Source: UKL13-2 sp043744255
GTDB taxonomy: Bacteria > Pseudomonadota > Gammaproteobacteria > Burkholderiales > Usitatibacteraceae
NCBI GenBank assembly: GCA_043744255.1
Contig: JAYTVA010000075.1
Coordinates: 6,213-70,212 of the forward strand
DNA: 64,000 bases
Direction of reading: 5' to 3'
Position 1 is the stretch's first letter; each line of letters starts with the position of its first letter. This document shows positions 31,867-41,463 of this stretch, piece by piece. The position numbers and the translations under genes were made by a program. The notes below the pieces were generated by a model that saw only the letters and a program-made list of their open reading frames with translations, ran no database searches and was not told where the DNA came from.

Positions 31867-33402
31867 ATGCGTCTACTTCGTTTCCTGAAAATCCTCTCCG
31901 TCGTTATCCGTTTCGGCCTCGATGAATTTCTGCCGAAGGGATTTATTCGCACGCTGATTCGCGGTGCGTTTTTTTGGCGTCATCTGCCGCAATCGCGTGG
32001 CTTGCGCCTACGTCTGGCGCTAGAAAACCTCGGCCCGATCTTCGTCAAGTTCGGTCAGTTACTCTCGACGCGCCCTGATCTTGTACCTGCCGACATCGCG
32101 CAAGAGTTGGCTGGTCTGCAAGACAATGTCCCGCCGTTCGCCGCCGCTGAGGTCGTCGCGACACTAGACCGGGTCTATGCGCGTTCGTTCCGCGACGTTT
32201 TCTCTGCATTCGATCTCACACCGATTGCCAGTGCGTCGATTGCACAGGTGCATTTCGCCACCATCGGCAGTGGCAAGTTGGTGGGTCGCGAAGTGGCGGT
32301 CAAAGTGCTGCGACCCAACATCGCCGACACCATCAGCCATGACGTTGCGTTGCTGTATGTGGTGGCCGACCTGATTGAATTCGCATTGGCCGATGGCAAG
32401 CGTTTGCGACCGCGCGCGGTCGTTTCCGAATTTGAGAAATCGATTCACGACGAACTGGATTTGGTACGCGAAGCATCAAATGCATCAACACTGCGGCGCA
32501 ATTTCATCGACGGTAAGTTGTTGTACGTGCCCGAGGTGTTTTTTGATTACACGCACCGCGAGGTGCTGGTGCTGGAGCGCATTGATGCGATTCCAGTGAA
32601 CGACATCGCACAATTGAAAGCGCACAACATCGACATCGCGCGGCTTGCCACCGATGGCGTGAAAATATTTTTTACGCAGGTTTTTCGTGATGGCTTTTTT
32701 CATGCCGATATGCATCCGGGCAATATTTTTGTCGGCAAAAACGGCATCTATTCGGGCGTTGATTTTGGCATCATGGGTTCGCTATCCGACGAAGATAAAA
32801 GCTATCTCGCGCGCAACTTCGCCGCCTTTTTTGATCGCGATTACAAGGCCGTAGCCGTGGCGCACATCGAGGCGGGCTGGGTGCCTGCGGGCACACGCGT
32901 CGATGAATTCGAAGGCGCGATTCGCAGCGTATGCGAGCCGATTTTTGATAAGCCGTTGAATGAAATTTACTTCGGCAACGTGCTGCTGCGCCTGTTCGAA
33001 GTCTCGCGCCGTTTCAAAATGGAAATTCAGCCGCAGCTGGTGCTGCTGCAAAAGACGCTGCTGCAGGTCGAAGGCTTGGGCCGTCAGCTTTACCCCGAAC
33101 TCGATTTGCGCCCAGTCGCACAACCGATTCTGAAACGCTGGATGTCTGACCAGGTCGGCGTGCGCGGACTCATCAAACAGTTCCGCAAAGAAGGACCGCT
33201 CTGGACAAGCACCTTGCCGCAGCTGCCGCGCCTTGTGCATCGCGCGCTCGATGCCAATCCCGGCGAGCAACTCGCGGCCATCGAGCGCGCCGTCACCCAG
33301 GTCGCGCGCACGCAACGTGTGCAGACCACTGTGCTCGCGGCACTGGTGGTGATGCTGATGACATTCGTTGGCGGCTACCTTTACCTGCTGCTCGCGTACT
33401 GA
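31867..33402 (+). CDS. ubiB: UbiB-family atypical kinase (ubiquinone synthesis)
   Basis: A 511-residue ABC1/UbiB protein. The KxGQ motif is present in IFVKFGQLLSTRPDLVP, the Ala-rich ATP loop in PIASASIAQVHFA, and the catalytic/metal segment in FFHADMHPGNIFV followed by VDFGIMG. Two C-terminal helices (about 480-510) would anchor it to the inner membrane. UbiB is needed for aerobic coenzyme Q synthesis; its ATPase is thought to move lipid intermediates. Other ubi genes are not nearby, so the symbol rests on family likeness and length. Confidence 0.88.
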   Translation: MRLLRFLKILSVVIRFGLDEFLPKGFIRTLIRGAFFWRHLPQSRGLRLRLALENLGPIFVKFGQLLSTRPDLVPADIAQELAGLQDNVPPFAAAEVVATLDRVYARSFRDVFSAFDLTPIASASIAQVHFATIGSGKLVGREVAVKVLRPNIADTISHDVALLYVVADLIEFALADGKRLRPRAVVSEFEKSIHDELDLVREASNASTLRRNFIDGKLLYVPEVFFDYTHREVLVLERIDAIPVNDIAQLKAHNIDIARLATDGVKIFFTQVFRDGFFHADMHPGNIFVGKNGIYSGVDFGIMGSLSDEDKSYLARNFAAFFDRDYKAVAVAHIEAGWVPAGTRVDEFEGAIRSVCEPIFDKPLNEIYFGNVLLRLFEVSRRFKMEIQPQLVLLQKTLLQVEGLGRQLYPELDLRPVAQPILKRWMSDQVGVRGLIKQFRKEGPLWTSTLPQLPRLVHRALDANPGEQLAAIERAVTQVARTQRVQTTVLAALVVMLMTFVGGYLYLLLAY

Positions 33403-33502
33403 ACCTAGTGAGTGGCACCGGTCAATTGTCCCGTCGGCTGCATTTGCTAAACTTTTAGCTCACCGCTGCAACACACCCACCCTAGCGCCCGGAATATCCG
33501 CC

Positions 33503-34975
33503 ATGAATCTATTGCTCGGCCTCGTCGTCTTGTATTTGCTCGGCACACTCGCCATTGGCCTCTACGCCGCCACCCGCGTGAAAACATCCACCGACTTTGC
33601 GCTGGCCGGGCGCAGCTTGCCGCTAGTGATGATCGTCACCACCACCTTTGCGACGTGGTTCGGCGCAGAAACCGTGTTGGGAATCAGCGCAAAATTCGTG
33701 CAGGGCGGACTCAGCAGCGTGGTCGAGGATCCGTTTGGCGCGTCGATGTGCCTGATCTTCGTCGGCATGTTTTTCGCGGCAAAACTGTATCGCATGAATC
33801 TGTTGACGATCGGCGATTTCTTCCGCAAACGCTACGACAAGAAAGTGGAAATCGCCTGCTCCGTGGCGGTCATTTTGTCCTACCTCGGCTGGGTCGCCGC
33901 CCAAATCACCGCGCTGGGCCTGGTGTTTAACGTGGTCAGTGGTGGCACCATCAGCGTCGATGTCGGCATGGTGATCGGCACCATGTCGGTGGTGGTGTAC
34001 GTGATTTTTGGCGGCATGCTGGCGATTGCGTGGACCGACTTCATTCAAATGATCGTGCTGGTGATCGGCCTCTCTATCATCGCCATCATGGCGGGCGATC
34101 TCGCGGGCGGGCCCGGCAAAGTCTACGATTTGGCGGTGAGCAACGACTGGTTCAAAATTTGGCCGGAACCGAAATTCAAGGACGTCATGTTCTTCTTCGC
34201 TGCCGCCATCACCATGATGCTGGGCTCGATTCCGCAGCAAGATATTTTCCAGCGCGTGATGGCGGCGAAGGATGCCAAGACCGCTTCGCGTGGCGCGATG
34301 ATCGGTGGCTTCGCCTATTTGCTATTCGCGTTTGTGCCAATGTTTATTGTCGCCTGCGCCGTCATCATCATGCCCGAAGAAACCAAGCGCCTGCTCGACG
34401 GCGGCGCGCAAACGACGCAACGCATCTTGCCGACGTTGATCCTCACACATTTGCCGTTTTGGGCGCAGGTGATTTTTTTCGGCGCGCTACTGTCCGCGAT
34501 CAAATCTACCTCGTCCGCAACGTTACTCGCGCCATCCACCAGCTTCGTCGAGAATATCTACAAACATTTCCGCCCCAAACTCACCGACAAGCAAGAGCTA
34601 TTCGCGTTCCGCGTCACGCTCTTTATCTTCACCTGTTGCGTGCTCACCTATGCCATCCTCACCAAAGGCACCTCGATTTACGAAATGGTTTCGGGTGCCT
34701 ATCAAGTCACGCTGGTCGGCGCATTCTTGCCGCTGGTGTGCGGCCTCTATTGGAAACGCGCTACCCGAGAAGGTGCACTCGCCTCGATCATCTTCGGCAT
34801 CGTCACGTGGGTCATTTTTCTGTTCACGCCACTGGGCGAGCAGTTTCCCGCGCAACTGGCTGGGCTCATCATGGCAGGTGTGGCGATGGTGGCAGGCTCG
34901 CTACTCACGGCACCGCACGAACACCATGCGCATGCCGCCGGCGATCCACACGCCTCACACCGAAAGGTGGCGTAG
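33503..34975 (+). CDS. Sodium:solute symporter (SSS family)
   Basis: A 490-residue transporter of the SLC5/SSS family with about 13 membrane helices. Helix 2 carries FALAGRSLPLVMIVTTTFATWFGAET, and the region SIPQQDIFQRVMAAKDAKTA matches the conserved loop after helix 7-8. The substrate (proline, pantothenate, choline-like or organic acid) is not evident. The start is the ATG at 33503, since an upstream in-frame start would run into ubiB. The C terminus ends in a His-rich tail (HEHHAHAAGDPHASH) that could bind metal. Confidence 0.88.
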   Translation: MNLLLGLVVLYLLGTLAIGLYAATRVKTSTDFALAGRSLPLVMIVTTTFATWFGAETVLGISAKFVQGGLSSVVEDPFGASMCLIFVGMFFAAKLYRMNLLTIGDFFRKRYDKKVEIACSVAVILSYLGWVAAQITALGLVFNVVSGGTISVDVGMVIGTMSVVVYVIFGGMLAIAWTDFIQMIVLVIGLSIIAIMAGDLAGGPGKVYDLAVSNDWFKIWPEPKFKDVMFFFAAAITMMLGSIPQQDIFQRVMAAKDAKTASRGAMIGGFAYLLFAFVPMFIVACAVIIMPEETKRLLDGGAQTTQRILPTLILTHLPFWAQVIFFGALLSAIKSTSSATLLAPSTSFVENIYKHFRPKLTDKQELFAFRVTLFIFTCCVLTYAILTKGTSIYEMVSGAYQVTLVGAFLPLVCGLYWKRATREGALASIIFGIVTWVIFLFTPLGEQFPAQLAGLIMAGVAMVAGSLLTAPHEHHAHAAGDPHASHRKVA

Positions 34976-35064
34976 CGATACGCGAAGATGCCCTATTGAC
35001 GGGGTGTTTGTGGCATCACGCCTAGGTAACCGCTGAAATCTTCTCAACGCCATGCGTGGTACCC

Positions 35065-36192
35065 ATGACCAAAAAACGAATCTTACTTCTCAGTGTTTCT
35101 GCTGGCGCTGGCCACATGCGCGCGGCCGAGGCGCTGCGCGCAGTGGCGAACGACCCGGCAACCCAAGCATCAGCATCGCATTTAGATGTGATGGATTTCG
35201 TGCCCGCTGGTTTTCGTAAACTCTATACCGACTTTTACATCAAGCTGGTGAACCACACACCTACGCTGTGGGGTTATTTGTATCGGGTGACCAACGACGC
35301 CGCAAGCGATAGCACCATGTCGAAACTGCGGCGTGCGGTCGAGCGCCTCAACACGAAAGCGCTACGCAAAGAAATCACCGCGTTCGCGCCAGATGCCATC
35401 ATTTGTACGCATTTTTTACCCGCCGAAGTTTTGTCGCGCATGATTGGCGAAGGCGACCTTACGTGCCCCGTGTGGGTACAAGTAACCGATTTTGATTTGC
35501 ATCGAATGTGGGTGCATGACGGCATACGCGGCTACTTTGCGGCCAATGATGAAGTGGCATTTCGCATGCGTGCGGCAGGCGTGGATGCCAACGCGATTCG
35601 CGTGACCGGCATCCCGATCATGCCGCAATTTGCGCAGAGACTGGATCGCGCGACTTGCGCCAAAGAATTTGCAATTCATCCTTCGCGCACGACGTTTTTG
35701 TTGATGGGTGGCGGTGCGGGCTTGGGTAGTCTGGATGCAGTGGCCGCGCGCTTGCTCAACATCCCCGGCGATTTTCAGTTGATCGTGCTCGCTGGGAAAA
35801 ATGTTGAAGCGTTCGCCAAACTGCAAGCGCTTGCGGCAGCGTTTCCCGGTCGCCTGCTGGCGCAAGGCTTCACCGACAAAGTGGAACGGCTCATGGCCTG
35901 CGCCGATCTAGTCGTCACCAAGCCCGGTGGCCTAACGACTTCCGAATGTCTCGCGATGGGGCTGCCGGTGATCGTGAACGCGCCGATTCCCGGTCAAGAA
36001 GAGCGCAATGCCGATTTCTTGTTGGAGCAAGGTGTTGCGTTAAAAGCGTGTGATGAAAGTGCGCTGGAATATCGCATCCGTACCTTGCTCGAACACCCTG
36101 CGTTGTTGGCCGAGATGCGCAAAAAATCCAAGGCGCTGGGTAAGCCATTTGCGGCGCGCGAGGTGTTGGCGCATGTGTTGATGAATTGCTGA
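35065..36192 (+). CDS. MGDG-synthase/MurG-like lipid glycosyltransferase
   Basis: A 375-residue GT-B glycosyltransferase. The N-terminal part begins RILLLSVSAGAGHMRAAEAL, the MGDG-synthase acceptor domain, and the C-terminal GT28 domain has VTKPGGLTTSECLAMGLPVIVN and PGQEERNADFLLEQG, where the nucleotide sugar binds. Such enzymes add sugar to diacylglycerol to make glycolipids, as in UgtP. Glucosyl- or galactosyl-diacylglycerol synthesis is the likely role, perhaps used under phosphate limitation; the sugar is unknown. A GTG three codons upstream is possible. Confidence 0.82.
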   Translation: MTKKRILLLSVSAGAGHMRAAEALRAVANDPATQASASHLDVMDFVPAGFRKLYTDFYIKLVNHTPTLWGYLYRVTNDAASDSTMSKLRRAVERLNTKALRKEITAFAPDAIICTHFLPAEVLSRMIGEGDLTCPVWVQVTDFDLHRMWVHDGIRGYFAANDEVAFRMRAAGVDANAIRVTGIPIMPQFAQRLDRATCAKEFAIHPSRTTFLLMGGGAGLGSLDAVAARLLNIPGDFQLIVLAGKNVEAFAKLQALAAAFPGRLLAQGFTDKVERLMACADLVVTKPGGLTTSECLAMGLPVIVNAPIPGQEERNADFLLEQGVALKACDESALEYRIRTLLEHPALLAEMRKKSKALGKPFAAREVLAHVLMNC

Positions 36193-36215
36193 GTGCGCCC
36201 AAGGCGCGCATCACC

Positions 36216-36827
36216 TCACATCGGCGGCTTCAAGCCATCCCTGCCGACGTTCACCCGCGCAGCGGTGAGGGTGCCATCAGCGGCCGCCTGCGTGACCACA
36301 AACACATGCGCGCCGGGCTTGAGCATTGATTTGTCGGACGGTGTGAACGCGACAATTGGTGTGCCTTCCGGGATCAGGATCTTCTGCGCGCCACCTTTGT
36401 AGGTGAGCGATAGTTCGCGGCCGTTTGCCGTATCCACCATCGCTTCCACATTGGCGTTGGTCCTGGTGCTATCAGGCTGCAAATCCCATGGGTTGCGGCC
36501 TTCGTTTGAGCCGCGCATGGATTCGGGAAACAGATGCACTTCGAGCGCCGCGAGCTAACCATCGGGCCGCCGCGCCGCCGCAGTGCCAATGAAATTGCCC
36601 GGCTTGATGTCGGCCGCGCTGGTGGCAGATAGGGCGTTGACGACAAGTTTGTCGGCGAGTGTGATTTTCACGTCCTTGCCCTCTCGTGTTTTGACACCGA
36701 GCAATTTGCCACCATCAAAATCGGTGATGGTGCCGCGAACAGCGACGGTGGTTTGCGCGTCGGCGGATTGATGCAACAAGAGGCCAGCGAATACAGCGAA
36801 GCAAACCAGCAGCTTGGACAATTTCAT
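36216..36827 (-). pseudogene. Exported DUF5666-like protein gene with in-frame TAG
   Basis: From the ATG at 36827 there is a good signal peptide (KLLVCFAVFAGLLLHQSADAQ) and a beta-rich domain beginning VAVRGTITDFDGGKLLGV, but codon 91 is TAG (36557-36555). The same frame stays open for 112 further codons (LAALEVHLFPESMRG... to a TGA at 36216) with coherent protein-like sequence. A single C-to-A change from TCG (Ser) would explain the stop. The two halves clearly belong to one 203-residue protein. It is either a recent pseudogene, a site of TAG readthrough, or a sequencing error. Function unknown. Confidence 0.75.
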
Positions 36828-37246
36828 GAGCGTCTCCAACACGAGGGGAGGGTCGAATTCAACATTGGCATAGAAGTGAAGTAAACAGTGGGGGTAGCCT
36901 GCGTATTCCACGGCCTGCAACTCATCCCCACATTTCTGCGCTTCGTCTCCGCGATGTTTACCGGGTACCTGCCCAGTCGCACACTGCAACCTTCCGTTAA
37001 CCCATCGTTCCTCAAGTCGATGCTCCCGTGACGGTTTGCCCGAAAGCCCCTAGGTTTTCGGGCAATTTTTTGTGGGTGGGCTAGCAATTGAACGCGGCAT
37101 CCGCCGCTATCGTAAGCCAGCCCGCAAATTCTGCACTTCACGAGCAAACCGTTGTTTCGCGGCGCGCTAGCCACTAATCTGGCAATGTGCGGGTCATGGT
37201 TCATTCGTTCGCGTGACCGCGTACATTGTTTAACACGGTTTTATTC
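36828..37246. other. 419-bp intergenic region with possible structured RNA
   Basis: No protein gene is seen. The plus strand holds a row of hairpins: GTGGGG/CCCCAC (about 36889-36931), CATCG/CGATG (37003-37022) nested in CCGT/ACGG, and then the terminator at 37036-37071. This looks like a short untranslated RNA ending in a terminator, or a leader of the kinase gene at 37247. I could match it to no known riboswitch or to 6S RNA. Confidence 0.4.
37036..37071 (+). terminator. Orphan intrinsic terminator upstream of a sensor kinase
   Basis: TTGCCCGAAA pairs with TTTCGGGCAA over 10 bp with a loop of about 10 bases, followed by six T on the plus strand. The only plus-strand gene upstream ends at 36192, more than 800 bp away, so it must end something else: a small RNA, or an attenuated leader. 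Confidence 0.8.
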
Positions 37247-39409
37247 ATGTTCAAAGCGCTCGGCAACCTTCTGCATCGCACGCCCTGGTGGGCACTACTC
37301 CTGATCGGTGTGGTGACGCTGATCGTGATGGCCATGTTCGCCGCGCCGGTGCGCGTGATGCGGCTCGCTAACAGCGGCGATTCGCCGCAAATGAATCGCG
37401 CAATTCAGCGCGAGATCGATTCCGCATTTGGTGACAGTGCGCTGGGTGTGGCCGAAGGGGTGGTCGCCGCCATGCGCAAGGGCACCAATGATCCCGAACG
37501 CCGCGCCGAGCTTGATCGCGCGCAGGAGGAGATAGCGCGCGCGCGCGAAGAAATTCTCAATGCGCAACAAACGGTTCGTGACACCGCACGTGAGGTCGCG
37601 CATGATGCCACCGAGGCGGCCATTGACGCTGCGAAGTCAGCGGCAGAATCGTCGCTGGATGTGGCAGTCGAACGGCGAGAAGCGATTGAAGAGGCGCGCG
37701 CCGATGTTGAGCGCGCATTGAAATCGGTCGGTGCTGCCGGCGGCGACGAAGCATTGCGCACACTGGATTCACAGCTTCAGGCCGCAAAGGCGCAAGAGGC
37801 GAAGATCCGCGCGGCGATGGAGGCGCTAAACAAACCAGCCAAGAAAGTGCCCGCTGGAAAAAAACCGCTCGGCGTACAAATTAATGGCGATGGTCTGTCG
37901 ATCAACCTCAATTCCGACAAACAGCCTGCGTCGCCCAATCCGCCCGCTCCACCTGCCCCACCCGGCAGCAACAAAATCAACATTGAGGGCAGCGTCGGCG
38001 GTAAGCCTGTCAAGGGCAGCGTGACCGTGGCCGAGAACGATTTCAAACTGGAGCTCGATGCGCCAGACGCGGCACCGCCGCCCCTGCCACCATTGCCACC
38101 GCTAGCGCCTGAACTACGCCGCCAAATTCACGAGCGGGTTGCGACCGACGTGCGCCGCATTGGTATTGGTGGCGCGTTGATTGTCGCGTTCATTCCGCTG
38201 TTCTTCATGACGCTGATCGCGAAATATTTCATCGACCGTTCGCGTCGCGCGCAAGCGTTCGCCGAGGCGCAACAAAAAGTGGCCGAGACGCAATCGGCCG
38301 GCCGACAAATCATGGAGGCGCGCCTGCAAGCGCTACAGGCTCAGGTCGAGCCACACTTTTTGTACAACACGCTTGCTAACGTGCAGGCGCTGACTGAAGT
38401 TGATCCGCCTGCGGCTAACAAAATGGTCGGGCACTTGATCGACTATCTGCGCGCCGCGTTACCAAAGATGCGCGAGACCACTTCCACGGTGGGGCAGGAA
38501 GTTGAGTTGGCGCGCGCGTACCTGAATATCCTGAAGATGCGCATGGGGCCGCGTCTTGATTTCAATATCAACGTGCCGCCCGAATTGAGTGCGGTGCCGT
38601 TCCCGCCGCTGATGCTGCCGTCGCTCGTCGAGAACGCCATCAAACACGGGCTCGAGCCGATGCGCGAAGGCGGGCGCGTGGATGTCATTGCGGAAATGGT
38701 GGGGGATCGGTTGCGCGTATCCGTCACCGACACGGGACGCGGACTGGCCGCCGATGGCAATCTCAACGCATCCATGGAGACTGGCGGTGGTGTGGGTCTA
38801 GCCAACATTCGCGAGCGCCTGCAAGCCTTGTACGGCGCGGCGGGCAAGCTCACACTGGAATCGAACACCGAGGCGCGTGGCGTGAAGGCGAGCATCGAGA
38901 TCCCGATCAATGCCGCCGCGTCATTCTCTGCGAACGGCGGCATGCCGCTCGGTGTCGGCGGCTTCGCCAAGCAAGAAATTGCGCTACCCAAAACATGGTG
39001 GGGTCGTGCGCGACGCGCGGCGAGCACCACGCATGGCGTGTGGGCACGGGCGATGTCGTTCACGTTCATCGGCATCATGATTTTGTTGGCCATCCTATTT
39101 GGTTTGGCGCTTGCAGGCATGGCCACGGGCTGGTTGCCGGTGAATTTCGGCGGAACTGAAATCAAGGGCATGGAAGGTCTCGCCTTTGGCTCGGTTGCGT
39201 TATTGTTTGTGTTTGGCGTGCTGGCGATAGCCGCGATGTTGATCGTGGCGCTCATCTACGGGCTCGGCGTATTGGCAGCGGGACTGTTGATTTTTATTCC
39301 GCTGATGATTGTGATTTCAATGTTCCCGGCACTCGCACCGTTCGCATTGGTGGGACTGTTCATCTACTGGATTTTCTTTCGCCGTAAAAATGAGGAGAAA
39401 AAATCGTGA
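37247..39409 (+). CDS. LytS-type sensor histidine kinase with extra C-terminal membrane domain
   Basis: A 720-residue kinase. A first helix (about 10-30) leads into a long coiled coil of charged repeats (REEILNAQQTVRDTAREVAHD; about 60-190) and a Pro-rich linker. A second helix (about 305-330) leads to the His_kinase domain with the phosphorylated His in VEPHFLYNTLANVQAL. The ATPase N-box is LVENAIKHGLEP and the G-box DTGRGLAADG. Unusually, about 130 residues with three or four hydrophobic helices follow the ATPase domain to the C terminus. It overlaps the LytTR regulator gene by 4 bases. Confidence 0.85.
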   Translation: MFKALGNLLHRTPWWALLLIGVVTLIVMAMFAAPVRVMRLANSGDSPQMNRAIQREIDSAFGDSALGVAEGVVAAMRKGTNDPERRAELDRAQEEIARAREEILNAQQTVRDTAREVAHDATEAAIDAAKSAAESSLDVAVERREAIEEARADVERALKSVGAAGGDEALRTLDSQLQAAKAQEAKIRAAMEALNKPAKKVPAGKKPLGVQINGDGLSINLNSDKQPASPNPPAPPAPPGSNKINIEGSVGGKPVKGSVTVAENDFKLELDAPDAAPPPLPPLPPLAPELRRQIHERVATDVRRIGIGGALIVAFIPLFFMTLIAKYFIDRSRRAQAFAEAQQKVAETQSAGRQIMEARLQALQAQVEPHFLYNTLANVQALTEVDPPAANKMVGHLIDYLRAALPKMRETTSTVGQEVELARAYLNILKMRMGPRLDFNINVPPELSAVPFPPLMLPSLVENAIKHGLEPMREGGRVDVIAEMVGDRLRVSVTDTGRGLAADGNLNASMETGGGVGLANIRERLQALYGAAGKLTLESNTEARGVKASIEIPINAAASFSANGGMPLGVGGFAKQEIALPKTWWGRARRAASTTHGVWARAMSFTFIGIMILLAILFGLALAGMATGWLPVNFGGTEIKGMEGLAFGSVALLFVFGVLAIAAMLIVALIYGLGVLAAGLLIFIPLMIVISMFPALAPFALVGLFIYWIFFRRKNEEKKS

Positions 39410-40185
39410 CGCATCTATTTACGGCGGTGATTGCTGAGGATGAGCCCATCCTCCGCGTGCAACTCAAAAGCAAACTCACCAAGCTATGGCCTGAGCTCAA
39501 TATCGTCGCGGATGTTGGCGATGGCGAGGCCGCGTTGGAGGCTATTGCCGAGCATCATCCAACGCTCGCGTTCCTCGATATTCAAATGCCGGAAATGACT
39601 GGCGTGGAAGTGGCGCGCAGCGTGGCGAGCAACAAAGAGTTGCGTTGTCATATTGTGTTCGTCACTGCATTCGATCAATACGCTATTGACGCGTTCGACA
39701 CCGGTGCCATCGACTATGTGCTGAAGCCCTATACCGATGAGCGTTTGTCGCTGGCGGTGGCGCGCTTGAAGGAACGACTAGGTGCGGTACCCGCCGCACC
39801 GGCACAAGACCTAACGGCATTGGTGGCGCAGATTTCTGCACGCCTCCATCCGCAGGCGGAACGTCTCAAGTGGATCAAGGCCAACATTGGCAGCAACCTC
39901 CGTTTGATCCCCGTTGAAGATGTGCTGTTTTTTCAGTCCGATGAAAAGTACACCTTGGTCGCGACCAAGGAATTCGATGCGCTCATCAAGACGCCAATCA
40001 AGGAATTGCTCGATGGCCTAGACCACGAAAAATTCTGGCAAATCCATCGCTCGACCGTGGTAAACGCAACCGCGATTGATGCGGTGACGCGCGATTTTCG
40101 CGGGCAAGCGACGGTAAAGGTGAAGGGGCGCAAAGAAAATCTTACCGTGAGCCGCCCGTTCTCGCACTTGTTCAAGCAGATGTAA
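39406..40185 (+). CDS. LytTR-family response regulator
   Basis: A 259-residue regulator. The receiver domain (1-120) has the acidic pair in AEDEP and phospho-acceptor D58 in LAFLDIQMPEM. The C-terminal LytTR DNA-binding domain (about 155-255) contains VEDVLFFQSDEKYTLV and WQIHRSTVVNATAID. It starts with GTG inside the kinase stop region, so kinase and regulator are coupled. LytTR proteins bind direct repeats upstream of targets; the targets are unknown. Confidence 0.93.
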   Translation: MTHLFTAVIAEDEPILRVQLKSKLTKLWPELNIVADVGDGEAALEAIAEHHPTLAFLDIQMPEMTGVEVARSVASNKELRCHIVFVTAFDQYAIDAFDTGAIDYVLKPYTDERLSLAVARLKERLGAVPAAPAQDLTALVAQISARLHPQAERLKWIKANIGSNLRLIPVEDVLFFQSDEKYTLVATKEFDALIKTPIKELLDGLDHEKFWQIHRSTVVNATAIDAVTRDFRGQATVKVKGRKENLTVSRPFSHLFKQM

Positions 40186-40257
40186 GTTCTGTCGGACGAT
40201 TCGCGGTTTCGTCGCGACTATCGCACACGGCACGCGCGCTTGGGCACAATAGCGGGC

Positions 40258-41445
40258 ATGCAATCCATTCCATGGCGCTTGATTTTTGGGCTGATCTTTA
40301 TCGGCGGCCTCGGCCCCGCGATTGCCTTTGGCTCGGGCATCGCGGCCGCGACCAAAGATGCATGGCTCGGCATGGCGAGTGGCGCGGCACTGGGCAGTGC
40401 GGTGGCAATCGGCCTAGGCGTCTGGTATCGCACCAAGATGCGCCGCCGCGACCCGACCTTCAGTTTCGCCGACGCCAATGCGCAACGCGAGATGACGCTG
40501 GAACTGGGCATCCCCGCAGACGAAGCATTCGATCTGTGTTTGGCGGCGGCTCAGTATCTGCCTGGCTTTTTTGCCACACGCTCCTCCAGTACGACACGAC
40601 GCATCGAGGGCTCCACCGGTGGTGGCGAAGGCGGGATGTGGTCGTTTGGCTCGCCCGGCGAGCGCGTGTACATCGTAGTCGGCGCACGTGGGCGTAACGC
40701 GTCGTACGTGCGCATGGCGAGCGAGCCGGATTCAATTTTTGTCCTGCTTGATTTCGGCAAGAACAAACAAAATATTGCCATCATCGCTTCACGTCTCAAT
40801 GAGCAGATCGCCAAGCGTTTTGAGGCCCAGCGCATCGCCACTGAGCGCGCCGAGATGGAGCGCGCGTTGACCGATGCCAAGCTCGCGATGTTGCAAGCGC
40901 AGATCGAGCCGCATTTTTTGTACAACACGCTCGCCAACGCACAGCTGCTCACGCGCAGCGATCCGAATCGAGCCGATTTGATGCTGGGCAACCTCATCAC
41001 CTATTTGCGTAATGGCCTGCCCAGCGCGGGCGAAGCCATGTCTACCTTGGGGCGCGAGGTGGAACGCTCACGGGCGTATTTGGAAATTCTGAAAATACGC
41101 ATGGGCAATCGACTCAGCGTAGAAATTGATTTGCCGGACGCGCTCACGATGACCCCGTTCGCGCCCCTGATGCTGCAAACCTTGGTTGAGAATGCGATCA
41201 AACACGGGCTGGAATCCAAAACAGGTGGCGGCACGATCCGTATCGAAGTTGCGGCTGAAAAAAATGCGCTGCGTGTGGCTGTGTTGGACAACGGGGTCGG
41301 CTTCCAGAGCGGCACTTCCGGCACGGGGCTAGGTCTGAAGAATATGCGGGAGCGCTTGAAGCTCGTCTATGGAGATTCGGCTGCGCTCTCACTCGTCGCA
41401 AATGTGCCGTGCGGGGTGACGGCAACGATTTTGATTCCTCGTTAA
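40258..41445 (+). CDS. LytS-type sensor histidine kinase
   Basis: A 395-residue kinase with two N-terminal membrane helices (about 3-57), a globular linker of about 110 residues, and the His_kinase plus ATPase module. The phosphorylated His lies in IEPHFLYNTLANAQLL, the N-box is LVENAIKHGLE and the G-box DNGVGFQSG. It is a paralogue of the kinases at 37247 and 54882. CACAAT lies 7 nt before the ATG at 40258, another possible near-leaderless start. The partner regulator follows 18 bp downstream. Confidence 0.9.
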   Translation: MQSIPWRLIFGLIFIGGLGPAIAFGSGIAAATKDAWLGMASGAALGSAVAIGLGVWYRTKMRRRDPTFSFADANAQREMTLELGIPADEAFDLCLAAAQYLPGFFATRSSSTTRRIEGSTGGGEGGMWSFGSPGERVYIVVGARGRNASYVRMASEPDSIFVLLDFGKNKQNIAIIASRLNEQIAKRFEAQRIATERAEMERALTDAKLAMLQAQIEPHFLYNTLANAQLLTRSDPNRADLMLGNLITYLRNGLPSAGEAMSTLGREVERSRAYLEILKIRMGNRLSVEIDLPDALTMTPFAPLMLQTLVENAIKHGLESKTGGGTIRIEVAAEKNALRVAVLDNGVGFQSGTSGTGLGLKNMRERLKLVYGDSAALSLVANVPCGVTATILIPR

Positions 41446-41463
41446 ATTCAGGAGCAAGCAAAC

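Noticed and set aside
36880..37071. 6S RNA, 4.5S RNA or RNase P RNA before the kinase gene
   Set aside because: The conserved sequence blocks of these RNAs were not found, so it is left as an unassigned candidate.
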